Below are positions 1-8,236 of a stretch of 64,000 nt of DNA, piece after piece. The notes under the pieces were generated by a model. That model did not search any database. It was not told where the DNA came from and saw only the letters and a list, made by a program, of their open reading frames with translations. The stretch covers positions 14,366 through 78,365 of the forward strand of contig JAOISU010000003.1 in the NCBI GenBank assembly GCA_028222445.1, read 5' to 3'. Origin of the DNA: Candidatus Pelagibacter sp. GTDB taxonomy: Bacteria > Pseudomonadota > Alphaproteobacteria > Pelagibacterales > Pelagibacteraceae. The translations under genes were made by a program, and so were the position numbers. Numbering within the stretch: position 1 is the first letter of the stretch; each line of letters opens with the position of its first letter.

Positions 1-1948
1 GTATACAATTGTTGATGAAATTGACTCTTGTTTAATTGATGAGGCTAGGACGCCACTTGTAATTTCAGGTGCTGCAGAGGATAAAACTGAACAATATCTT
101 GCTATTGATAAATTGGTTAAAAAACTTACTCCTGAAAATTATGAGATAGATGAAAAAGATAAAAATATATTATTAACAAATGAAGGAATTAATAATGTTG
201 AAAAAATATTTTCAAATGCTGGAATATTAAAAAATAATAATTTCTATGATCCTGAAAACCTAAGTCTCGTACATCATGTAAATCAATCTTTGAGGGCTAA
301 TCATTTATTTGAAAAAGGAAGAGATTATATTGTAAGAGATGACTCTTTAAAAATCATTGATGAATTGACAGGTAGAATATTAGAAGGAAGAAGATATGGT
401 GATGGACTTCATCAAGCACTTGAGGCAAAAGAAAGAATAGATGTACAGGCTGAAAATCAAACCCTTGCATCAATAACTTATCAAAATTATTTTAAGCTTT
501 ATGAGAAAATTTCTGGATGTACAGGAACGGCTGCAACTGAATCTCAAGAATTTTATGAAATATATAATTTAATGGTAGTTGTTATCCCTACTAATAAAGA
601 AATGATCAGAAAAGATTGGAATGATCAAATTTTTCGAACTGAATTAGAAAAAAATAAAGCAATTATAGATAAGGTTTTAGAATGTCATGAAAAAGGTCAG
701 CCAATTTTAGTTTTCACTTCAAGCATCAACAAGTCTGAAATCTATTCTAAACTATTAGATGAAAAAAAAATTAAACATGTAGTATTAAATGCAAAAAATC
801 ATGAAAATGAAGCTGAAATCATTGCAAATGCTGGAAAAATGAACTCAGTTATAATTACAACAAGTATTTCAGGAAGAGGTGTTGATATTCAGTTGGGTGG
901 CAAGAAGGGTAGTCAGCCTGATGAAGAATTACTGCAAAATAAAAATAAAATTAAATCACTTGGTGGACTATTTGTAATTGGTACTGAAAGGATGGAGTCA
1001 AGAAGAGTCGACAACCAAGCAAGAGGAAGATCTGGAAGACAAGGTGATGAAGGTAGCTCAATATTTTATGTTAGTTTAGAAGATGATCTTATGCGAATTT
1101 TTGGTTCTGAGTCTATGAATAACATTCTTCAAAAACTTGGGCTAAAAGATGGTGAAAGTATCGATCATCCCTGGATAAATAAAGCCCTTGAGCGTGCACA
1201 ACAAAAAGTTGAAGCGAGAAACTTTGATATAAGAAAAAACTTATTAAAATTTGATGATGTTTTGAATGATCAAAGACACGTTATTTTTTCTCAAAGAAAT
1301 AATGTGATAAATAATGAAAAAGTTTTTGATTATTCTGATGAATTTTTATCAGAAATTACAAATCATCTTATTTCTTTAAAATCTCAAAAAATATCAAAAA
1401 CTAAAAATAATGAATTCAACAATCAACTAAAAATTCTAGTTGGAAAAAGTGTAGATGATGATGAATTTGAAAATCTTGTAAATTTAAATGATAAAGAATT
1501 TAAGGAAAAGATAGGCTCTAAATTTATCGAAGCTAGAAATGAGAGAATTAATATGCTTAATGAAGAAAAAGCTAAAGAAATTGAAAAAAGAATTTTACTT
1601 CAGTGCATTGATTTAAATTGGAAATCTCATATCCAATATCTTGAACAATTAAGACAAGTAATTGGCCTAAGGTCTTATGGTCAAAGAGATCCCCTGGTTG
1701 AATATAAAAAAGAAGCCTTTTATCTTTTTGAAAATTTACTAAATAAATTAAAAATTGATTTTGTTACAATTTTAATAAATCTAAAAATAGTTCAAGAACC
1801 AAGTGAAAATATAATTAAACCTATTAAGCAACAAATTTCGAATGACCCCAAGTGTTTATTGATACAAAAAAAAGATCAAAAACTATCAAGAAACGAAAAG
1901 TGTGAAGCCACTGGTAAAAAATTTAAAAATTGCTGTGGCGCTTTATAG
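1..1948 (+). CDS. secA: Protein translocase subunit SecA (5' end outside window)
   Basis: ATPase motor that drives unfolded preproteins through SecYEG. The reading frame is open from base 2 and the start lies upstream of the window, so about 648 C-terminal residues are present. The first codons give the Walker B region (VDEID, then LIDEARTP). Later come TGTAATE and the helicase motif QARGRSGRQGDEG in the second nucleotide-binding domain. The C-terminal tail is the usual zinc-binding, SecB/ribosome-contacting end, but it reads KCEATGKKFKNCCGAL: one residue is missing and the second cysteine of the normal CxC is replaced. The stop overlaps the end of convergent accA by 6 bases. Identity is certain; the tail deviation is discussed as a finding. 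Confidence 0.97.
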   Translation, partial: YTIVDEIDSCLIDEARTPLVISGAAEDKTEQYLAIDKLVKKLTPENYEIDEKDKNILLTNEGINNVEKIFSNAGILKNNNFYDPENLSLVHHVNQSLRANHLFEKGRDYIVRDDSLKIIDELTGRILEGRRYGDGLHQALEAKERIDVQAENQTLASITYQNYFKLYEKISGCTGTAATESQEFYEIYNLMVVVIPTNKEMIRKDWNDQIFRTELEKNKAIIDKVLECHEKGQPILVFTSSINKSEIYSKLLDEKKIKHVVLNAKNHENEAEIIANAGKMNSVIITTSISGRGVDIQLGGKKGSQPDEELLQNKNKIKSLGGLFVIGTERMESRRVDNQARGRSGRQGDEGSSIFYVSLEDDLMRIFGSESMNNILQKLGLKDGESIDHPWINKALERAQQKVEARNFDIRKNLLKFDDVLNDQRHVIFSQRNNVINNEKVFDYSDEFLSEITNHLISLKSQKISKTKNNEFNNQLKILVGKSVDDDEFENLVNLNDKEFKEKIGSKFIEARNERINMLNEEKAKEIEKRILLQCIDLNWKSHIQYLEQLRQVIGLRSYGQRDPLVEYKKEAFYLFENLLNKLKIDFVTILINLKIVQEPSENIIKPIKQQISNDPKCLLIQKKDQKLSRNEKCEATGKKFKNCCGAL

Positions 1949-3049
1949 AAAAAAAACTAAATAAGAAAACAAAACAATTGCTGCAACAAATATTGATAAA
2001 AAAATCTTAGCGTTAAAAAATTTTTCAATAAAGCTACTAAGCTTATTTTTTTGCATATTTAATACACTTAGATTATCTGGTTGAGTTACAAAGCCCTTTG
2101 TTCTTCCAATGCTTAAAAATTTATTTTTTCTATGGTTAAAAATTTCTTCTCCACTCATATTCTCAAATTCATTCAAATTATTTGTGATTGACCTTTTAAC
2201 ATTATCCAAAATTAAATCTCTATCTCGGTGGGCACCACCAATTGGTTCTGCAACGATCTCATCAATTACCTTTAGCTCAAGGAGATCTTTTGATGATAAT
2301 TTCATTGCTTTTGCAGCCTCTAAGGTTCTCTTTGGATCTCTCCATAAAATGGTTGCACATCCTTCTGGAGATATGACTGAATAGATTGCATTTTCTAACA
2401 TAATAACTTTGTTAGATGAGGCTAGTGCTATTGCTCCTCCTGACCCACCTTCGCCAATTACAACAGCTAAAGTTGGAACATTTAATGACATACAACATTC
2501 TATTGATTTTGCGATTGCCTCTGCCTGCCCTCTTTCCTCGGCTCCAACACCAGGATAAGCCCCAGGGGTATCAACAAATGAAATTATTGGGATATTAAAT
2601 TTGTTTGCCAGATTCATTAATCTAATTGTTTTTCTATAACCCTCAGGTCTCATCATTCCAAAGTTTCTTTCCATCCTAGTTTCAAGAGTGTCTCCTTTCT
2701 CTTGTCCAATAACCAAAACTGATTTTTCATTAAACTTTGCAAAACCAGCTATTACTGATTTATCTTCCCCATAAAACCTGTCTCCAGACAATGAAATAAA
2801 ATCTTCAAATAAATTATCTATAAAAAATTTTGCTTTAGGCCTATCTTCATGTCTTGCAACTAAAGTTGTTTGCCAAGGATCTAGATTTGAATAAATCTCT
2901 TGTAACTTTTCATCTATTTCTTTTTGCGATTGTAAGATTTTTTTTGTGTCTACTTCTGATAGCCCATCTTGATTATATGGATCCTTTAGTTTTTCTAATT
3001 CGTTTTCAAGATTTTTTATATCTGTTTCAAAGTTTAAATAATTTTTCAT
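1943..3049 (-). CDS. accA: Acetyl-CoA carboxylase carboxyltransferase subunit alpha, with a C-terminal membrane segment
   Basis: With AccD (encoded at 25388) it forms the carboxyltransferase that makes malonyl-CoA for fatty acid synthesis. Family signatures are FEDFISLSGDRFYGED, the glycine-rich IGEGGSGGAIALA and YSVISPEGCA. I start at ATG 3049 (MKNYLNFETDI, the usual AccA N-terminus); an in-frame TTG six bases upstream is less likely. The protein has 368 residues against about 319 in E. coli. The excess is a C-terminal tail of about 50 residues ending in one hydrophobic helix (IFLSIFVAAIVLFSYLVFFL), suggesting the enzyme is tethered to the membrane. It is convergent with secA and stands alone, away from accD. 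Confidence 0.95.
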   Translation of the reverse strand: MKNYLNFETDIKNLENELEKLKDPYNQDGLSEVDTKKILQSQKEIDEKLQEIYSNLDPWQTTLVARHEDRPKAKFFIDNLFEDFISLSGDRFYGEDKSVIAGFAKFNEKSVLVIGQEKGDTLETRMERNFGMMRPEGYRKTIRLMNLANKFNIPIISFVDTPGAYPGVGAEERGQAEAIAKSIECCMSLNVPTLAVVIGEGGSGGAIALASSNKVIMLENAIYSVISPEGCATILWRDPKRTLEAAKAMKLSSKDLLELKVIDEIVAEPIGGAHRDRDLILDNVKRSITNNLNEFENMSGEEIFNHRKNKFLSIGRTKGFVTQPDNLSVLNMQKNKLSSFIEKFFNAKIFLSIFVAAIVLFSYLVFFL

Positions 3050-3109
3050 AAACAAATTTTAATATTTAATTAACAAAAAAGGCAATAAAATGTTTTAAAT
3101 AATTTATAT

Positions 3110-3137
3110 TTGACATAATCTTGTTTAAAGGTACTCT
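3110..3137 (+). promoter_or_regulatory. Probable sigma-70 promoter for the glycine riboswitch-glcB transcript
   Basis: A perfect -35 box TTGACA (3110-3115) is followed after 16 bases by TACTCT (3132-3137), a weak -10 matching the three most conserved positions. Transcription would start near 3144, immediately before the first riboswitch aptamer at about 3147. Position relative to the aptamer supports it; the -10 is not strong. Confidence 0.5.
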
Positions 3138-3146
3138 TAAACAAAT

Positions 3147-3290
3147 CGGGAGAGACTAATAAAAATAGCGCCGAAGGAGCAACCACCCCGGAAACTCTCA
3201 GGCAAAAGGACCGATAAAAACATAACACTCTGGAAAGAGATTAAATCTCGCCGATGGAGCAAAACTCTCAGGCAAAAATACAGATGGGGT
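3147..3290 (+). promoter_or_regulatory. Tandem glycine riboswitch (two aptamers) controlling malate synthase
   Basis: Both glycine aptamers can be read. Aptamer 1 (about 3147-3214) has CGGGAGAGAC, then GCGCCGAAGGAGCAA and CTCTCAGGCAAAAGGACCG. Aptamer 2 (about 3226-3288) has CTCTGGAAAGAGA, then CGCCGATGGAGCAAAA, CTCTCAGGCAAAAATACAGA and TGGGG. The repeated GCCGA-GGAGCAA and CTCTCAGGCAAAA blocks are the hallmark of the family, and the linker is only about 11 bases. The glcB start codon lies 16 bases after the second aptamer, and I see no separate terminator with a U-run between them, so control is more likely at translation initiation. In SAR11 this switch has been described as activating malate synthase when glycine is plentiful. 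Confidence 0.95.
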
Positions 3291-3306
3291 AATTATTAAG
3301 GGTGCT

Positions 3307-5493
3307 ATGAAAGAACAATATACAAAAATACACAATCTATCTGTTTCTAATCAATTACTTAACTTCATTGATGAAGAATTGCTTAAAGATACAAATATTT
3401 CTTCTGAAAAATTCTGGGAAGGCTTCGACAAAGCAGTTCATGAGCTAGCCCCAAAAAATAAAGAACTATTAAAAATAAGAGAGGATTTACAAAAAAAAAT
3501 AGACAATTGGCATATTGCTAATAAAGGCAATGAAATAAATTTAGAGGAATATAAAAAATTTTTAAAGGAAATTGATTATCTAAAAGAAGTAGGTCCGGAT
3601 TTTAAAATTCAAACAAATAACGTTGATGAAGAAATAACTAGCATTGCCGGACCACAATTAGTGGTTCCAATCATGAATGAAAGATACGCATTGAATGCTG
3701 CTAACGCTAGATGGATGAGTTTATATGATAGTTTGTATGGCACAGACATAATTGAACAATCTGAAGATAGTGCCCATCAAAGATATGATCCTTTAAGAGG
3801 GGAAATGGTTATAAAATATGGAAGAGACTTTTTAAAAAAATATTTTCCTCTAGAAGATTTTGAGTGGCATAATATTACAGGGTTTAAAATTGATAATAGT
3901 TCTTTAATAATATTAAAAGATAATGCTGAAACATCTTTAAAATTTAAAGATAAATTTATTGGTCATAGAGGAGAGGCCAATAATCCTTCAGCAATAATAT
4001 TAAAAAATAATAATCTTCATATAGAAATAATTATAGATCCAAATGCTTTTAGTTCTAAACAAGATCCTGCTAAAATTAGTGATATTATTGTTGAAGCTGC
4101 AGTTTCAACTATTTGTGATAATGAAGATAGTGTTGCTGCGGTTGATGCTGATGACAAAGTTATTTGTTATCGTAATTGGCTTGGACTTATGAAGGGTGAT
4201 TTAAAATCAACTTTCGAAAAAAATGGAAAGACATATGAACGTAAATTAAATCCTGACAGAAGTTATATTTCTAAAGATGGAAAAGGATTAAAACTACATG
4301 GAAGGAGTTTGTTATTGATAAGAAATGTTGGACACCTTATGACTAACTCAGCAATCACTTTAAAAGATGGTTCTGAAATACCAGAAGGTATTATGGATGC
4401 CTTTATAACTTCAGCAGCTTGCCTTCACGATATCGAAAAAAAAAGTAATTCTAGAAAAGGTTCCATTTATATTGTTAAACCAAAAATGCATGGTCCTGAT
4501 GAAACTGCATTTACAGATTTAATCTTTACTAAAGTTGAAAAAGTTTTAGGATTGGAAAAATACACATGTAAAATTGGAATAATGGATGAAGAAAGAAGAA
4601 CATCGTCCAATCTTAAAGAGTGCATCAGAACTCTGAAAAATAGAGTATTTTTTATCAATACAGGTTTTTTAGATAGAACTGGCGATGAAATGCATACATC
4701 AATGGAAGCAGGTCCAATGATAAAAAAAGGAGATATGAAGTCTTCGAAATGGATTAATGCATATGAAAATAACAATGTGGATGTAGGACTTGCGTGTGGT
4801 TTTTCAGGTGTAGCACAAATTGGTAAAGGTATGTGGGCCATGCCAGACAAGATGAAAGATATGATGGAGCAAAAAACTGGCCATCTTAAAGCCGGAGCTA
4901 ATTGTGCCTGGGTACCTTCTCCTACAGCAGCAGCTCTTCATGCTCTTCATTATCACGAAATAAATATTTTTGATCAACAAAAAGAATTGCAGAAAAGACA
5001 GGCTGCAAAGTTAGATGATCTTTTAACGATTCCAGTAGCTGATAGACCAAACTGGTCTGTTGATGAAATAAATTCTGAAATTGCAAACTCTGCACAAACT
5101 CTATTGGGATATGTTGTGAGATGGATTGATCATGGCGTTGGTTGTTCAAAGGTACCTGATATTAATAATATTGGATTAATGGAAGATCGAGCTACTTTAA
5201 GAATTTCATCTCAACACATTGCTAATTGGGTTCATCATGGTGTTTGTTCTAAGGAACAAGTAATAAAAATTATGAAAAACATGGCAAAGATTGTAGATGA
5301 TCAAAATAAAAATGATGGCGCCTATACTCGATCTGGAAGAGGTAGCTATGAAATGATGTCTGATAATTTTGATCAATCGGTTGCGTTTAAAACTGCTTGT
5401 GATTTAATTTTTAATGGAAAAGAACAGCCTTCTGGATATACAGAGCCTTTACTACATCTAAACAGATTGTTAAAAAAGTCTAGTCAGAATTAG
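3307..5493 (+). CDS. glcB: Malate synthase G
   Basis: Condenses glyoxylate with acetyl-CoA to give malate. At 728 residues it has the full length of the monomeric G isoform. Recognisable blocks are NARWMSLYDSLYGTD near residue 135, NVGHLMTNSAI, GFLDRTGDEMHTSMEAGPM and MEDRATLRISSQHIANW, the last containing the aspartate that acts as catalytic base in E. coli MSG. The gene is monocistronic and sits directly behind the tandem glycine riboswitch, so its expression should follow glycine: glyoxylate derived from glycine or glycolate would be drawn into the TCA cycle as malate. No isocitrate lyase gene is in this window. The ATG lies seven bases after AAGGG, which could serve as ribosome binding site. 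Confidence 0.97.
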   Translation: MKEQYTKIHNLSVSNQLLNFIDEELLKDTNISSEKFWEGFDKAVHELAPKNKELLKIREDLQKKIDNWHIANKGNEINLEEYKKFLKEIDYLKEVGPDFKIQTNNVDEEITSIAGPQLVVPIMNERYALNAANARWMSLYDSLYGTDIIEQSEDSAHQRYDPLRGEMVIKYGRDFLKKYFPLEDFEWHNITGFKIDNSSLIILKDNAETSLKFKDKFIGHRGEANNPSAIILKNNNLHIEIIIDPNAFSSKQDPAKISDIIVEAAVSTICDNEDSVAAVDADDKVICYRNWLGLMKGDLKSTFEKNGKTYERKLNPDRSYISKDGKGLKLHGRSLLLIRNVGHLMTNSAITLKDGSEIPEGIMDAFITSAACLHDIEKKSNSRKGSIYIVKPKMHGPDETAFTDLIFTKVEKVLGLEKYTCKIGIMDEERRTSSNLKECIRTLKNRVFFINTGFLDRTGDEMHTSMEAGPMIKKGDMKSSKWINAYENNNVDVGLACGFSGVAQIGKGMWAMPDKMKDMMEQKTGHLKAGANCAWVPSPTAAALHALHYHEINIFDQQKELQKRQAAKLDDLLTIPVADRPNWSVDEINSEIANSAQTLLGYVVRWIDHGVGCSKVPDINNIGLMEDRATLRISSQHIANWVHHGVCSKEQVIKIMKNMAKIVDDQNKNDGAYTRSGRGSYEMMSDNFDQSVAFKTACDLIFNGKEQPSGYTEPLLHLNRLLKKSSQN

Positions 5494-5494
5494 T

Positions 5495-6091
5495 TTAAAT
5501 TCCTGATCTATTTTTAAAGGCAGAATATAAAGTTCCATCATCCAGACTTTCTATCTCACCCCCAACTGGCAGACCTTGTGCTAGTTTTGTTATTTTTGTT
5601 TTAGTTTGCTTAAGACTATCTTGGATATAATAAGCTGTTGTTTGACCTTCGACAGTTGCACTTGTGGCTAATATAACTTCCTCTATATTTTCTCTAATAA
5701 CTCTCTCCACCAATGAATTAATTAAAAGGTCTTCTTTTCTCTGACCAGCAGATGAAATTGTTCCACCAAGAATATGAAAATATCCTTTAAAAATATTTGA
5801 ATTTTCTATAGACCATTGGTCAGCTATGTCTTCAACAACACATATTTTGTTATATTTCTCTTTTGTATTTTCACAATTATTACAACCGTCAGAGTTTGAT
5901 TTTAAAGTTCCACAAGATTGACATCTAATTACATTTTTATAAACCTGGGCTAATGTATTGGCCATTGGTTTAACCAACTCATCTCTATTGTTTATAAGTT
6001 TTAGCACAATTCTTTTTGCAGATTTAGGACCTAAGCCTGGAAGCTTAGCAATTAATTTAATTAATTCATCTATTTCACTAATATTTTGCAT
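5495..6091 (-). CDS. recR: Recombination mediator protein RecR
   Basis: With RecO and RecF it helps load RecA onto SSB-coated single-stranded DNA. I start at ATG 6091 (MQNISEIDELIKLIAKLPGLGP), giving 198 residues as usual for RecR; the longer open frame to 6133 would run into ybaB. Domains in order: helix-hairpin-helix (LPGLGPKSAKRIVL), a four-cysteine zinc finger (CQSC, then CNNC), the Toprim fold starting at ICVVED, and a conserved C-terminal GLPVGGEIESLDDGTL. It is the last gene of the SRP RNA-dnaX-ybaB-recR group, four bases after ybaB. Confidence 0.96.
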   Translation of the reverse strand: MQNISEIDELIKLIAKLPGLGPKSAKRIVLKLINNRDELVKPMANTLAQVYKNVIRCQSCGTLKSNSDGCNNCENTKEKYNKICVVEDIADQWSIENSNIFKGYFHILGGTISSAGQRKEDLLINSLVERVIRENIEEVILATSATVEGQTTAYYIQDSLKQTKTKITKLAQGLPVGGEIESLDDGTLYSAFKNRSGI

Positions 6092-6095
6092 TGAA

Positions 6096-6413
6096 TTAAA
6101 GTGGCCATTTAAAACCAGGAATGTCAAATCCACTTGTGGATTTTGAAAGTTCCTCAGATGTTTTAGACTTTAGTTCTGATTTTGCATTATTGTGAGCCGC
6201 TACGATTAGGTCTTCTATTATAACTTTATCCTCTTTCATAACTTCATCAGATAAATTTATTTTAATCATTTCGTTTTCACCATTTAGTATAACTTTTACT
6301 GAGTTGGAACCTGAAGTTCCCTCAGCCTGAATATTTTTAATTTTTTCCTGGCTCTCTTTCATTTTGGCTTCTAATTCCTTAGCTTTATCTAAAATTTTTG
6401 TAAAATCAGTCAT
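6096..6413 (-). CDS. ybaB: YbaB/EbfC family nucleoid-associated protein
   Basis: Small dimeric DNA-binding protein of the YbaB/EbfC family, 105 residues from ATG 6413 (MTDFTKILDKAKELEAKM). That start overlaps the end of dnaX by eight bases and fits the family N-terminus better than the upstream in-frame codon at 6443. The N-terminal helix is rich in K and E (KAKELEAKMKESQEKI), followed by the short beta hairpin core (SVKVILNGENEMIKINL) and the helix LIVAAHNNAKSELK. The position between dnaX and recR is conserved across bacteria and links it to replication or repair, but its exact role is unsettled. Confidence 0.93.
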   Translation of the reverse strand: MTDFTKILDKAKELEAKMKESQEKIKNIQAEGTSGSNSVKVILNGENEMIKINLSDEVMKEDKVIIEDLIVAAHNNAKSELKSKTSEELSKSTSGFDIPGFKWPL

Positions 6414-8094
6414 TTTTTTTGTTATCTCTTTGCTTAATATCAATTAGCTCAGCATCAGGAAATTTTTGTAAAATATCCATATAAATTGAAGATTTTTTTA
6501 CAGAGTCAATTAACTCTTTTTTTAAATTTACTTCCTCTTCTTTTTTAGATGGCTGACCCTTTGTTTTACTTAATGTTATTATCCACCTTTCGTTTGTCCA
6601 CTCATAAAGTTTTAAAGACAAGTCTTTGATAAAATCTTTATCAAGATCTTCATTAAAAGAAATTTCTATTCTTTTGTTTTCAAAACTTACAAGGTTAACA
6701 TTCTTTTCTAATTCATATTTTAATTTAATTTCTTTTTTAGATGAACATAATTCCAATAGATCATCAAATGAATTTAAAAGTTTTGTCTGTAGTTTAATTT
6801 CTTTCCCCTCATCTTTTATTTTTATATCTTTTTCTTGAACAATATTTTTCATTTGACCTATTGTTTCTGCTTTGTCTTTTATCCCAAACAAATCATCATC
6901 ATCTTTTGTTTGTAAAGAAGAGGCATAATTAACTTTTTCAGTTTTTTGAGATGCTTCTTCGTCATCAATATCTAATACTTGCTTATTCATTTCTTTTAAG
7001 TGTGCCAGTCTAATTAAAAACATTTCCATAGATAAATGTTGATTAGAAACAATATCTAGCTCTTCCAAAGTCTTAATTGTAAATTGCCAAAATAATATTA
7101 AAGTTTCATTATTAACTTTTCCTGAGATTTCTTGAATCTTTTTAAATTCTTCATCATTTAAAGAAAAATTTGTTCCATCAATATCTAATGAATTAATATT
7201 TTTAAAATAATAAAGTAATTCTAGGAAATCATTTATAAATATTTTAGGCTCAACTCCCTGATTATATATTTCCCTGTAAGTGTTTAAAACTTCTTTTTCT
7301 TTGCCCTCAAATATAAGTTCAAACAAAGTAATTAGTTGTGATTTATCGAAATAACCAAATATTTTTTGAGCAGCACTTAAATCTAATTCTCTATTTTTAT
7401 CTAATGTCAGTAATGCTCTATCAAGTAATGATAAGGCATCTCTAACTGACCCTTCAGAAATTTTAACAATCAATTTAAGTGCATCATCTGATGCATTGCC
7501 ATTTTCTTTATTTTTAATTTCTTTAATAAAATTAAATAATTCAAGTGATTTAATTCTAGATAGGTCAAATCTTTGACATCGTGATACTACTGTAATTGGA
7601 ATTTTTTTTATTTCAGTTGTTGCAAAAATAAATTTTAAATATTCTGGCGGCTCCTCTAATGTTTTTAACAAAGCATTAAATGCTTGTTTGCTGAGCATGT
7701 GAACTTCATCTATTATGAATATTTTATATTTAGCTGTAGTTGGACCATATCTTGAGAATTCAATAAGGTCCCTTACATCATCAACTCCTGTCTTACTTGC
7801 TGCATCCATTTCTAAAACATCAATATGATTTGAATTTGAAATTGCAGTACAATTTTCACAAAAATTTTCTTTGCATAGTTTATCAATGCCATTTGAACAA
7901 TTTAAAGACTTTGCAACTATTCTTGCTGTGGTAGTTTTTCCAATTCCTCTAATTCCTGTGAAAAGATAAGCATTTGGAACTTTATTAGCCTTAATTGAAT
8001 TTGATATAGTTTCTGCCACCACATCTTGACCTATAAGGTCATCAAATGTCTGGGGTCTATATTTTAAAGCTAAAACTTTTGTATTTTTATTCAT
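6406..8094 (-). CDS. dnaX: DNA polymerase III subunit gamma/tau
   Basis: Motor subunit of the clamp loader that places the sliding clamp on primed DNA. The N-terminus LALKYRPQTFDDLIGQD is typical, followed by Walker A (GIRGIGKTTTARI), a zinc module (C-x8-C-x5-C-x2-C around residues 66-83), Walker B (FIIDEVHML) and the sensor/arginine-finger region (TTEIKKIPITVVSRCQRFD). The C-terminal ~180 residues are low-complexity, charged and poorly conserved, as expected for tau; at 562 residues it is close to the family norm. I found no convincing in-frame slippery heptamer for a programmed gamma frameshift. Downstream ybaB overlaps by eight bases, and the SRP RNA gene lies just upstream. Confidence 0.97.
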   Translation of the reverse strand: MNKNTKVLALKYRPQTFDDLIGQDVVAETISNSIKANKVPNAYLFTGIRGIGKTTTARIVAKSLNCSNGIDKLCKENFCENCTAISNSNHIDVLEMDAASKTGVDDVRDLIEFSRYGPTTAKYKIFIIDEVHMLSKQAFNALLKTLEEPPEYLKFIFATTEIKKIPITVVSRCQRFDLSRIKSLELFNFIKEIKNKENGNASDDALKLIVKISEGSVRDALSLLDRALLTLDKNRELDLSAAQKIFGYFDKSQLITLFELIFEGKEKEVLNTYREIYNQGVEPKIFINDFLELLYYFKNINSLDIDGTNFSLNDEEFKKIQEISGKVNNETLILFWQFTIKTLEELDIVSNQHLSMEMFLIRLAHLKEMNKQVLDIDDEEASQKTEKVNYASSLQTKDDDDLFGIKDKAETIGQMKNIVQEKDIKIKDEGKEIKLQTKLLNSFDDLLELCSSKKEIKLKYELEKNVNLVSFENKRIEISFNEDLDKDFIKDLSLKLYEWTNERWIITLSKTKGQPSKKEEEVNLKKELIDSVKKSSIYMDILQKFPDAELIDIKQRDNKKND

Positions 8095-8100
8095 TTTTTT

Positions 8101-8188
8101 AAGGAGACTAGAACCTGAAAAACTGTCTCTACGACTGCTTCCGTTAAGATCTGGTCGGGTTCAAGCAGCATTCACCTCTAGCCTCCAA
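8101..8188 (-). ncRNA. ffs: Signal recognition particle 4.5S RNA (small bacterial type)
   Basis: Read on the minus strand, the RNA starts near GGAGGCTAG (8186) and ends at CTAGTCTCC (8103), and these ends pair. The interior contains TGCTGCTTGAACCCGACCAG, then GGAAGCAGTCG, matching the helix 8 SRP core (CAG on one side, GAAGCAG on the other) to which Ffh binds. The apical loop reads TCT-TAAC-GGA instead of the common TCC-GGAA-GGA, so a UAAC loop replaces the GNRA tetraloop. Location immediately upstream of dnaX on the same strand is the conserved ffs-dnaX-ybaB-recR arrangement. The exact ends are estimated from pairing. Confidence 0.88.
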
Positions 8189-8236
8189 AACTATTATAGC
8201 AGTAATGTTTTCTAATCTACAAGAAAAGTTTCTAGG

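Noticed and set aside
2109..2384. 91-residue open frame on the plus strand inside accA
   Set aside because: Entirely within a well-conserved AccA frame on the opposite strand; no family features of its own.
4467..4850. 127-residue minus-strand frame inside glcB
   Set aside because: Lies over the conserved active-site region of malate synthase; a shadow of the codon pattern.
6880..7000. A-rich run in dnaX as a programmed frameshift for gamma
   Set aside because: The A-run in the 3' half is not in the reading frame needed for an A-AAA-AAG type slippery site, and no downstream stem-loop was seen.
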